Below are positions 1-4,874 of a stretch of DNA of 5,823 nt, piece after piece. Position numbers and translations under genes: made by a program. The notes under the pieces are model-generated. The model was not told the DNA's origin, ran no database searches, and saw only the letters and a list, made by a program, of their open reading frames with translations. How positions within the stretch are numbered: the first letter of the stretch is position 1; every line of letters begins with the position of its first letter. Source of the stretch: an uncultured Clostridia bacterium (lineage in GTDB: Bacteria; Bacillota; Clostridia; Christensenellales; Aristaeellaceae); contig CAMNCR010000027.1 of NCBI GenBank assembly GCA_946534455.1, positions 1 through 5,823 of the forward strand. The letters are read 5' to 3'.

Positions 1-866
1 AGCCAGGGGATTCTGTGCCGGAACAGATCCAGCGGGGAGGAGCGAAGATAGGTCTTGTCGGAAGGCGTCATACCGGCCATGATCTCCATGTCCTCCGTCG
101 CCTCGTCCTCCATGACGTCCATGGCGTCGTCGAAGGTGACAATGCCGACCATCCGGTCGTCCCCGTCCACCACCGGAATCGCCAGCAGGTTGTATTTGCT
201 CATCATCCGGGCCACTTCTTCCTGGTCCGTATGGGTTTTCACCGTGATGAGCGAGGTGTCCATAATGCTGTCAATCGTCTGCAGATCGCTGGGGGCCAGC
301 AGCAGGCTCTTGACCGAAACCGTGCCCACCAGCAGCCGGTTGTCCAGCACATAGCAGGTATAGATCGTTTCCTTGTCCACGCCCGTCCGGCGGATGCGCA
401 GGATCGCGTCCCCCACCGTCATCGTCGGGCTCAGCTTGACATATTCCGTCGTCATCACGGAACCGGCGGAGTTCTCCGGATACTGCAGGATTTCATTGAT
501 CTCCTTGCGCATCTCCGGATCCGCCTGCGCCAGAATCCGCTGCACCACGTTGGCGGGCATCTCCTCCACGATGTCCACCGCGTCGTCCACGTACAGCTCA
601 TCGAGCACCTGGCGCAGCTCGCTGTCGCTGATTCCGCGGATCAGGGCCTCCTGCTGATCGCTTTCCATCTCCACGAAGCTCTCCGCGGCCAGCTCCTTCG
701 GCAGCAGACGGAAAAGCAGAGGCAGCTTTCCCTCCTCCACGCCGGCAAACACCGCCGCGATATCCGCAGGATTCATCGTCACCAGGATATCCCGAATCGT
801 CGTATACTTTTTGTCGCTCAGCAGGGTCTGTAAAGTGTTTTCAACCGTGACAGAATGCTCCGCCAT
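1..866 (-). CDS. mgtE: Magnesium transporter MgtE, 3' end outside window (288 codons seen)
   Basis: MgtE is a homodimeric inner-membrane Mg2+ channel gated by its own cytoplasmic Mg2+ sensor. The visible 288 residues are the cytoplasmic half. A helical MgtE_N domain spans about residues 20-125, with a typical acidic DELYVDDAVDIVEEMP stretch at 89-104. The linker motif YPENSAGSVMT is at 129-139. Two CBS domains follow, about 137-198 and 200-260, and the second ends in the acid-rich FDDAMDVMEDEATEDM, where the family places Mg2+-binding carboxylates. The plug-helix region and the start of the first membrane segment (LFRHRIPW) come last. Family members are about 450 residues, so the membrane domain lies beyond the window. 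The ATG follows GGGAGGG by a short gap (GGGAGGGAGCGAGC-ATG). Transcription probably starts about 275 bases upstream, inside the end of the LysR gene. Family assignment is firm; substrate specificity for Mg2+ is inferred from the family. Confidence 0.95.
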   Translation of the reverse strand, partial: MAEHSVTVENTLQTLLSDKKYTTIRDILVTMNPADIAAVFAGVEEGKLPLLFRLLPKELAAESFVEMESDQQEALIRGISDSELRQVLDELYVDDAVDIVEEMPANVVQRILAQADPEMRKEINEILQYPENSAGSVMTTEYVKLSPTMTVGDAILRIRRTGVDKETIYTCYVLDNRLLVGTVSVKSLLLAPSDLQTIDSIMDTSLITVKTHTDQEEVARMMSKYNLLAIPVVDGDDRMVGIVTFDDAMDVMEDEATEDMEIMAGMTPSDKTYLRSSPLDLFRHRIPW

Positions 867-931
867 GCTCGCTCCCTCCCATTTTTGCAAGAAATGGTCA
901 AAAGCCGAGAGCACCGTGCCCACAGGGAACA

Positions 932-955
932 CACCCGGCGCGAAAGCCGCCGGTG
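932..955 (-). other. Hairpin in distal mgtE leader
   Basis: CACCGGCG pairs with CGCCGGGTG: eight base pairs with one bulged base and a 7-nt loop, about 65 nt before the mgtE start. No U-run follows, so it is not a terminator. It may shape access to the mgtE ribosome binding site. Confidence 0.45.
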
Positions 956-1007
956 AACTCCTTCCGCAGGCCGCACCGCGGAGGGCGAAAAGCAAACCAA
1001 TGGGTTT

Positions 1008-1091
1008 TTACGGCTGATCAGGAATGTCAGGGGCATCCTGGTCGCCGAAGCTTCGCCCTACCGGTATGCCGCTGCTACTCCCAGCGTCCAT
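1008..1091 (-). CDS. Candidate leader peptide upstream of mgtE (27 aa, Asp/Pro-rich C terminus)
   Basis: This short ORF starts with ATG seven bases after a perfect AAGGAGG (1099-1105) and runs 27 codons to TAA. It matches no family I recognise. The N-terminal half is small and polar (DAGSSSGIPVG). The last 11 residues are DQDAPDIPDQP, with four Asp and three Pro, and a Pro directly before the stop. It lies inside the mgtE leader, downstream of a near-consensus promoter. In E. coli and Salmonella the MgtL leader of the mgtA Mg2+ transporter also carries an acidic/proline pattern; low Mg2+ destabilises ribosomes there and switches on the downstream gene. The match in position, composition and downstream gene suggests the same logic here, but that is inference. 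Alternatives are a chance ORF inside a structured RNA, or a palindromic intergenic repeat. A second ATG three codons earlier in another frame (12 codons) lies only two bases from the ribosome binding site and is less likely to be used. Confidence 0.5.
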   Translation of the reverse strand: MDAGSSSGIPVGRSFGDQDAPDIPDQP

Positions 1092-1099
1092 GACATTCC
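1021..1099 (-). ncRNA. Three-way-junction RNA element overlapping the leader ORF
   Basis: The ends are a perfect 9-bp inverted repeat: GGAATGTCA (1099 down to 1091 on the minus strand) pairs with TGACATTCC (1029 down to 1021). Inside are two arms. One is CGCTG/CAGCG with a 7-nt loop (1070-1086). The other is a seven-pair stem with one bulged base (1032-1038 with 1063-1070), which encloses the palindrome CGAAGCTTCG (1046-1055). The closing stem takes in part of the leader ORF's ribosome binding site and the A of its ATG, and its other side is the codons for Pro-Asp-Ile-Pro. Folding and translation of the ORF therefore exclude each other. It does not match a riboswitch class I recognise. It could also be a member of a palindromic intergenic repeat family; copies elsewhere in the genome would settle that. 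Confidence 0.5.
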
Positions 1100-1118
1100 C
1101 TCCTTAATTTTTCTTTTT

Positions 1119-1134
1119 CGGGAATTTCTTCCCG
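1119..1134 (-). other. GAAA-tetraloop hairpin at the 5' end of the mgtE leader
   Basis: CGGGAA-GAAA-TTCCCG is a perfect 6-bp stem with a GNRA tetraloop. It starts about 7-9 nt after the predicted transcription start and just after the LysR stop codon. It is followed by an A-rich run rather than U residues, so it is not a terminator for lysR. It may protect the 5' end of the mgtE mRNA. Confidence 0.45.
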
Positions 1135-1137
1135 GTC

Positions 1138-2139
1138 TCAATCGGAAATTATACCCGCTTTTGCCGCGTCCGTCAACGCAAAATCCTGCTTCCTTTCCCG
1201 GATCTCCCGGTCGGCCGCGTGCTCCTCCAGATAGCGGCGCAGCTCCTGGATGTAGAGCTCCGCCATCCGGCTGAGGATCATGTTTTTCCGGACAATATAT
1301 CCGATCTGCATCCGGCCGGCCGGCATATCCGTGCCCGTCGCCTGGAAGGGGATGGCAATATAGTCGGAACCGTTCAGCTCCTCGCAGATGATCCCCGAGC
1401 ACAGCGTGTAGCCGTTCAGCCCCACCATCAGGTTCAGCATCGTCGCCCGGTCCGTCGCCTTGATGGTGCGGATATAGTCATAGGTGCTCAGGATCTCCTC
1501 CGCGAAGTAGAAGGATCCCTTGGCCCCCTGCTCGAAGGACAGGCAGGGATAATCGGCCAGGTCCTCAAAGGTGATGGTCTTCTGCCCGGCCAGGGGGTGT
1601 CCCTTCCATAAATATACGAAGCTGTCGCATTCGATCAGCGGGTGAAACTCCAGCTGGTGATTCCGCAGAATCTTCTCAATGGCCTTGCGGTTAAAATCGC
1701 TCAGATACAGGATGCCCACCTCGCTGCGCGCCCCGCTGACGTCCTCGATCACGTCCAGCGTTTTGGTCTCGCGGATGGCAAACTCATATTCCTCCGTATC
1801 GAACTGCTTCACCATCTCCACAAAGCTCCGGACCGCGAAGGAGTAGTGCTGCGTCGAGATGCCGAACTTCTTCTTCAGCTTGCCGCCCTGCCCGTATTTT
1901 TCCATCAGCCGGTCATACTGGTTCACCACCTGGCGCGCGTGCTGAATAAACTCCGCGCCGTCATTGGTCAGCGTCACGCCCTTGCCGCCGCGGTTGAAGA
2001 TCGTAATGCCCAGCTCCTTCTCCATCTCCTGCAGGGCGCTGGTCAGCGAGGGCTGCGTGATATAAAGCACCTCCGCCGCCCTGTTCAGAGAGCCCATCTC
2101 CGAAATCGTAATCATGTACCGCAGCTGCTGAATCGTCAT
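1138..2139 (-). CDS. LysR-family transcriptional regulator (333 aa)
   Basis: This is a LysR-type DNA-binding regulator. The N-terminal winged helix-turn-helix (about residues 1-60) is clear: QQLRYMITISEMGSLNRAAE, then LYITQPSLTSALQEMEKELG, then FNRGGKGVTLTNDG. A linker helix and a two-lobed effector-binding domain follow (about 90-305). The family is usually about 300 residues; this one has a charged C-terminal tail (HAADREIRERKQ, about 308-318). The chosen ATG follows AAGGAG by about ten bases. An in-frame ATG four codons upstream lies one base from that site and is less likely; longer extensions are basic and unlike the family. The effector and target genes cannot be read from the sequence. 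The gene is divergent from cca and upstream of mgtE, and its end contains the mgtE promoter. No intrinsic terminator follows, so read-through into mgtE is possible. Confidence 0.92.
   Translation of the reverse strand: MTIQQLRYMITISEMGSLNRAAEVLYITQPSLTSALQEMEKELGITIFNRGGKGVTLTNDGAEFIQHARQVVNQYDRLMEKYGQGGKLKKKFGISTQHYSFAVRSFVEMVKQFDTEEYEFAIRETKTLDVIEDVSGARSEVGILYLSDFNRKAIEKILRNHQLEFHPLIECDSFVYLWKGHPLAGQKTITFEDLADYPCLSFEQGAKGSFYFAEEILSTYDYIRTIKATDRATMLNLMVGLNGYTLCSGIICEELNGSDYIAIPFQATGTDMPAGRMQIGYIVRKNMILSRMAELYIQELRRYLEEHAADREIRERKQDFALTDAAKAGIISD
1148..1176 (-). promoter_or_regulatory. Sigma-A-type promoter for the mgtE transcript
   Basis: On the minus strand, TTGACG (1176-1171) is separated by exactly 17 bases from a perfect TATAAT (1153-1148), predicting a start near 1141-1143. 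The promoter sits in the last codons of the LysR gene and directs transcription through the leader ORF into mgtE. No other boxes this good are seen between lysR and mgtE. Confidence 0.75.
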
Positions 2140-2189
2140 CTCCGGCATTCTCCTTTTTTTCATCCTGCACGGACGCATTTTCCCCGGGT

Positions 2190-2219
2190 ATCTTACCATC
2201 CTCCCCTTTTCCTTCGCAA
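2190..2219 (-). promoter_or_regulatory. Putative promoter of the LysR gene
   Basis: On the minus strand, TTGCGA (2219-2214) and TAAGAT (2195-2190) are 18 bases apart and would give a short leader of roughly 45 nt before the LysR ATG. The boxes are moderate matches, so this is tentative. Confidence 0.4.
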
Positions 2220-2252
2220 GCACCCGGTCTGTTTTTCCTGTTTTCCGTCTTC

Positions 2253-2282
2253 TTGATCTTTTCCGGCCGTTCCGTGTATACT
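2253..2282 (+). promoter_or_regulatory. Putative promoter of cca
   Basis: TTGATC (2253-2258) and TATACT (2277-2282) are separated by 18 bases and predict a start near 2289, about 60 nt before the cca ATG. The -10 lies inside an interrupted dyad, CCGT (2272-2275) and ACGG (2289-2292). That dyad could be a regulator site, for example for the divergent LysR protein, but this is weak evidence. Confidence 0.55.
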
Positions 2283-2291
2283 GGGTGTACG

Positions 2292-2314
2292 GCGCAGGGC
2301 TTCTGCCCCTGCGC
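2292..2314 (+). other. Stable hairpin at the 5' end of the cca mRNA
   Basis: GCGCAGGG (2292-2299) pairs with CCCTGCGC (2307-2314) around a 7-nt loop. It begins within a few bases of the predicted cca transcription start and ends about 35 bases before the ATG. No U-run follows, so it is not a terminator. A role in mRNA stability is an inference. Confidence 0.5.
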
Positions 2315-2348
2315 GGAAAATGATAAGGCAAGGATCGTGCATCGGACC

Positions 2349-3719
2349 ATGAATCTTCATTCCTCTTTTTCGCTTCCAGACGAGGTAATCCATCTGCTCA
2401 GCCGGCTCCGTCAGGCCGGCTATGAGGCTTATGCGGTGGGCGGCTGCGTCCGGGACAGCCTCATGGGCCGCGTGCCGCACGACTGGGATCTGTGCACCAG
2501 CGCCACGCCGGATCAGATGAAAGCGGTTTTCGCCGGAGAGCACCTGGTGGAAACCGGTCTCCGGCACGGCACCCTGACCGTCGTCCTGAATCATCACCCC
2601 TATGAAGTCACCACCTTCCGCGTGGAAGGCGGCTATGCGGATCACCGGCATCCGGACCGGGTGGATTTCGTCACCGATGTCCGGGAGGATCTGTCCCGCC
2701 GGGACTTTACCGTCAACGCCATGGCCTTTTCCCCGGAAACCGGGCTGGTGGACGCCTTCGGAGGCGTGGAGGATCTGCGCCGGGGCCTTCTCCGCTGCGT
2801 CGGCCTGCCGGATGAGCGCTTCCGGGAGGACGCGCTCCGCATCCTGCGGGCCCTGCGCTTCGCCTCGGTCTTTGACTTCGAAATCGAGGCGGAAACGGAT
2901 CGCGCCCTTCGCGCCCTCGCGCCCAGCCTCCGGAGCATCTCCGCCGAGCGGATCCGGGAGGAGCTGCTCAAGCTGCTCTGCGGCGCCGGCGCCGGGCGCA
3001 TTCTGCGCACCTATCCCGAGGTGCTCGCGCAGGTCGTGCCGCCCATCGGTCCGATGATCGGCTATGATCAGAACAATCATCATCACCACTACACCCTCTG
3101 GGAGCACACCGTGCAGGCCGTCGAGAACGTTCCTCCCGAACCGGATCTCCGCCTGACCATGCTGCTTCATGATACCGGCAAGCCGCAGACGCGCACCACC
3201 GATGAGCGCGGGGAAAGCCACTATATCGGCCATCAGGCGGCCTCCGCGGACATCGCGGCCCGGGTCGCGGATGCGCTGCGGCTGGATCGCGCCTCGCAGG
3301 ACCGGATCGTGCGGCTGGTGGCCCATCATGATATCCCCCTGCGCAATGAGCAGGGCAAGCCCAACACGGACCGCGCCTTTCTGCTCCGCCGTCTGAATCA
3401 GTTCGGGGAGGAGGATCTTCGCGCGCTCTTCCGGATCCACCGCGCGGATCGCATCGCCACCGGCTACAGCAGCCGGGAAAAGGAGGACGCCCGCCTCGCG
3501 GAACGGATGGCCGCGCTGGATTCCCTGCTGGCGGAGAAGCCGTGCTTCTCTCTCCGGGATCTGGCCATCAACGGCCGCGATCTGACCGCGCTGGGGCTGC
3601 ATGGGGAAGCTGTCGGGCGCGCCCTGAACGCGGCCCTGGATGCCGTCATGCAGGGGACCGTGCCCAACGAGCGGGAACCCCTGCTGGAACACGTCCGGAG
3701 CGGCCTTGAAAAATTTTAA
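2349..3719 (+). CDS. cca: CCA-adding enzyme (tRNA nucleotidyltransferase) with HD domain
   Basis: The enzyme adds or repairs the 3'-CCA end of tRNA using CTP and ATP in the cytoplasm. The class II nucleotidyltransferase head is complete: GGCVRDSLMGR at residues 31-41, the metal-binding DWD at 45-47, RRDFTVNAMAF at 117-127, and the nucleotide-selecting FREDALRILRALRF at 158-171. An HD-type phosphohydrolase domain follows (WEHT at 251-254, LLHDTGKP at 272-279, then AHHD), as in many clostridial CCA enzymes. The length of 456 residues fits this type. The start is uncertain. The ATG at 2349 has only a distant AAGGA. A GTG at 2337, four codons earlier, sits eight bases after AAGG and is a real alternative. 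The family similarity begins at about FSLPDEV, so either start leaves the enzyme intact. A close CC- or A-adding or poly(A) polymerase relative cannot be fully excluded. No intrinsic terminator follows. Confidence 0.92.
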   Translation: MNLHSSFSLPDEVIHLLSRLRQAGYEAYAVGGCVRDSLMGRVPHDWDLCTSATPDQMKAVFAGEHLVETGLRHGTLTVVLNHHPYEVTTFRVEGGYADHRHPDRVDFVTDVREDLSRRDFTVNAMAFSPETGLVDAFGGVEDLRRGLLRCVGLPDERFREDALRILRALRFASVFDFEIEAETDRALRALAPSLRSISAERIREELLKLLCGAGAGRILRTYPEVLAQVVPPIGPMIGYDQNNHHHHYTLWEHTVQAVENVPPEPDLRLTMLLHDTGKPQTRTTDERGESHYIGHQAASADIAARVADALRLDRASQDRIVRLVAHHDIPLRNEQGKPNTDRAFLLRRLNQFGEEDLRALFRIHRADRIATGYSSREKEDARLAERMAALDSLLAEKPCFSLRDLAINGRDLTALGLHGEAVGRALNAALDAVMQGTVPNEREPLLEHVRSGLEKF

Positions 3720-3755
3720 AATCCGGTTGCTTTTCACATTTCCTTGTGATAAACT
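3709..3755 (+). promoter_or_regulatory. Promoter of the rpsM-rpsK-rpsD-rpoA operon with upstream A/T tract
   Basis: TTGCTT (3727-3732) and TAAACT (3750-3755) are 17 bases apart, and a TG one base before the -10 makes it an extended -10. The start would be near 3762. A 14-base run of only A and T (3709-3722) lies directly upstream. It stands out in this GC-rich sequence and resembles an UP element of ribosomal promoters. It overlaps the last codons and the stop of cca. Confidence 0.6.
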
Positions 3756-3789
3756 GTAGCAGTTAGCCCTGGTTTGAGCCGGGCGGCTG

Positions 3790-3809
3790 CATGCGCCCAT
3801 CGGCGCATG
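3790..3809 (+). other. Hairpin, proximal alpha-operon leader
   Basis: CATGCGCC and GGCGCATG form a perfect 8-bp stem with a CATC loop, extendable by a G-U pair. It lies about 30 nt after the predicted transcription start and has no U-tract. Confidence 0.5.
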
Positions 3810-3973
3810 TTCCGGCGAAAACCATCCGTCTCTTGAAGGCGCCGTCCTGCCGTCCTTCCTACTTACGGCATGACTGCGTTGTTGTGCGTCTGCTTTCACC
3901 AGGCCGCAACACAGAGTCGCGTTCCCGGCGCGTGGTTGGGTTGCCGCGCTCCAGAGGGAGCACACTTTTCCCA

Positions 3974-3992
3974 TTTGACCCGCGAGGTCAAA
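3974..3992 (+). other. Hairpin just upstream of the rpsM ribosome binding site
   Basis: TTTGACC and GGTCAAA form a perfect 7-bp stem with a CGCGA loop, followed by an A-rich spacer and GGAGGTG. The position suits translational control of rpsM or keeping the binding site open. It could also be the hairpin half of a pseudoknot. Confidence 0.45.
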
Positions 3993-4017
3993 CAAAATAC
4001 GGAGGTGTAACACACAC

Positions 4018-4395
4018 ATGGCACGTATTGCAGGTGTTGACCTGCCCAGAGAAAAGCGCGTGGAGATCGGCCTGACCTATATCTATGGCATCGGCCTGAC
4101 CACTTCGCAGAAGATGCTGGCGGAAGTCGGCGTCAATCCCGATACCCGGGTAAAGGATCTCTCCGAGACCGAAATCAGCAAGCTGCGTGAATACATTGAG
4201 CACCATCTGAAGGTCGAGGGCGATCTTCGCCGCGAGGTTTCTCTCAATATCAAGCGTCTGGTCGAAATCGGCTGCTATCGCGGTGTCCGTCATCGCCGGG
4301 GCCTCCCCGTCCGCGGTCAGAACACCAAGCAGAACGCCCGCACCCGCAAGGGTCCCAAGAAGACCATTGCCGGCAAGAAGAAAGCGACCAAGTAA
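4018..4395 (+). CDS. rpsM: 30S ribosomal protein S13
   Basis: S13 sits in the head of the small subunit, contacts 16S rRNA and P-site tRNA, and forms inter-subunit bridges. The 125-residue product starts MARIAGVDLPREKRVEIGLT. It has the GIG motif of the helix-hairpin region (about residues 24-26) and the basic C terminus RGLPVRGQNTKQNARTRKGP that reaches toward tRNA. That segment reads GQNTKQN where GQRTKTN is common; this is a mild variation and not damaging. The full length is typical. GGAGGTG (4001-4007) precedes the ATG by a slightly long spacing of about 10 bases. It is the first gene of the operon here; in most Bacillota infA and rpmJ come directly before it, and they are absent. Confidence 0.97.
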   Translation: MARIAGVDLPREKRVEIGLTYIYGIGLTTSQKMLAEVGVNPDTRVKDLSETEISKLREYIEHHLKVEGDLRREVSLNIKRLVEIGCYRGVRHRRGLPVRGQNTKQNARTRKGPKKTIAGKKKATK

Positions 4396-4457
4396 TTGTT
4401 CTGCGTAAAACGCACAATACGCCCGCTTCTCTGCGGGCTACGGAGGGATGAAAATCA
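4396..4457 (+). other. Two tandem hairpins in the rpsM-rpsK gap
   Basis: The 62-base gap holds two stems. The first is ATTG-ttc-TGCGT/ACGCA-CAAT with an AAA loop (core 4402-4414). The second is a perfect 6-bp GCCCGC/GCGGGC stem with a TTCTCT loop (4421-4438). Neither has a U-run, so they should not terminate transcription. The second ends three bases before the rpsK ribosome binding site GGAGGG (4442-4447) and may affect rpsK translation or mark an RNA processing site. Confidence 0.45.
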
Positions 4458-4856
4458 ATGGCACCTAAAAAGCTGAAGAAGGCCACGCGGAAACGCCGTG
4501 AGCGGAAGCTCGTTGAGCGCGGCGCGGCTCATATTCGTTCTTCTTTCAATAACACGATCGTGACCATCACGGACACCCAGGGGAACGCTCTGTCCTGGGC
4601 CAGCGCCGGTGGTCTGGGTTTCCGGGGCAGCAAGAAGTCCACGCCCTTCGCCGCGCAGATGGCTGCTGAAACCGCTGCCAAGGCCGCGATGGAATACGGA
4701 CTCAAGACGGTTGAAGTGTATGTGAAGGGCCCCGGTTCCGGCCGGGAAGCCGCCATCCGTTCCCTGCAGGCCGCGGGTCTGGATGTCAACATGATCAAGG
4801 ACGTGACGCCTATTCCCCACAACGGTTGCCGTCCGCCCAAGCGCCGTCGCGTGTAA
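4458..4856 (+). CDS. rpsK: 30S ribosomal protein S11
   Basis: S11 lies on the platform of the small subunit near the mRNA exit and binds 16S rRNA together with S7 and S18. The 132-residue product has a basic N terminus (KKLKKATRKRRERK), then the family hallmarks AHIRSSFNNTIVTITD (about 24-39), GNALSWASAGGLGFRGSKKS (about 42-61), and the conserved C terminus DVTPIPHNGCRPPKRRRV. The length is typical. GGAGGG (4442-4447) lies ten bases before the ATG. An ATG at 4448 in another frame is one base from the binding site and gives only six codons, so it is not used. It is the second gene of the alpha operon, 18 bases before rpsD. Confidence 0.97.
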   Translation: MAPKKLKKATRKRRERKLVERGAAHIRSSFNNTIVTITDTQGNALSWASAGGLGFRGSKKSTPFAAQMAAETAAKAAMEYGLKTVEVYVKGPGSGREAAIRSLQAAGLDVNMIKDVTPIPHNGCRPPKRRRV

Positions 4857-4874
4857 GAAGGAGGACATACAAAA

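Larger units (their letters stand above)
867..1142 (-). promoter_or_regulatory. mgtE mRNA leader (about 275 nt 5' UTR)
   Basis: This gene-free stretch lies between mgtE and the LysR gene. From 5' to 3' on the minus strand it holds: the predicted transcription start near 1141-1143; a 6-bp GAAA-tetraloop hairpin (1119-1134); an A-rich segment; a strong AAGGAGG (1099-1105); a 27-codon ORF (1008-1091) overlapping a three-way-junction fold (1021-1099); a weak AAACC/GGTTT hairpin just after the ORF stop; an 8-bp hairpin (932-955); and the mgtE ribosome binding site (874-880). A CCCTCC (minus strand, 980-985) could pair with the GGAGGG of the mgtE site (874-879). I see no hairpin with a U-tract, so any control would more likely act on translation or through Rho than through an intrinsic terminator. 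The conserved blocks of the M-box Mg2+ riboswitch are not recognisable. Confidence 0.6.
3762..4017 (+). promoter_or_regulatory. Structured leader of the alpha operon (about 255 nt)
   Basis: No gene is seen between cca and rpsM. Downstream of the promoter the leader contains several perfect hairpins: CATGCGCC/GGCGCATG with a 4-nt loop (3790-3809), TGCCGT/ACGGCA with an 11-nt loop (3848-3870), GCTCC/GGAGC with a 4-nt loop (3948-3961), and TTTGACC/GGTCAAA with a 5-nt loop (3974-3992). The last ends eight bases before the rpsM ribosome binding site GGAGGTG (4001-4007). In E. coli, S4 represses this same gene set by binding a pseudoknot in the rpsM leader. The presence of rpsD downstream makes an analogous S4 site plausible here, but I cannot recognise the enteric element. 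No convincing attenuator is visible. Confidence 0.5.

Noticed and set aside
15..833. 272-codon open frame on the plus strand opposite mgtE
   Set aside because: The His/Arg/Gln-rich translation is a typical antisense artefact of the MgtE coding sequence, which is unambiguous.
1070..1086. GGGAGTAGC resembling the start of the yybP-ykoY Mn2+ riboswitch
   Set aside because: The matching 3' part (GCAAGACCTTTAC-like) and the rest of the core are missing; the motif here is mostly the loop of a small hairpin.
1119..1134. Hairpin after lysR as an intrinsic terminator
   Set aside because: It is followed on the minus strand by an A-rich run, not by U residues.
867..1142. M-box (ykoK) Mg2+ riboswitch upstream of mgtE
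   Set aside because: The conserved blocks are not present in order on the minus strand. A CCAATGGG that resembles one M-box piece is on the wrong strand for mgtE.
3075..3110. Run of four histidines in cca (NNHHHHYTLWEH) as a tag or cloning scar
   Set aside because: It directly precedes the conserved YTLWEHT of the HD domain and fits a natural metal-site region.
3935..3949. GGGTTGCCGCG resembling a T-box antiterminator bulge upstream of rpsM
   Set aside because: Only about half of the 14-base T-box consensus matches, there is no specifier stem or terminator, and a ribosomal operon is an unlikely target.
3948..3970. GCTCC/GGAGC hairpin followed by ACACTTTT as an attenuator of the alpha operon
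   Set aside because: The stem is only 5 bp and the T-run is four bases, separated from the stem; too weak for a terminator.
2193..4019. 608-codon open frame on the minus strand opposite cca
   Set aside because: It is the mirror of the cca coding sequence in a GC-rich genome, with low-complexity composition, no recognisable domain and no binding site; the plus-strand CCA enzyme is certain.
4448..4468. Six-codon ORF starting just before rpsK
   Set aside because: Its ATG is one base from the ribosome binding site, too close for initiation; rpsK has the proper spacing.
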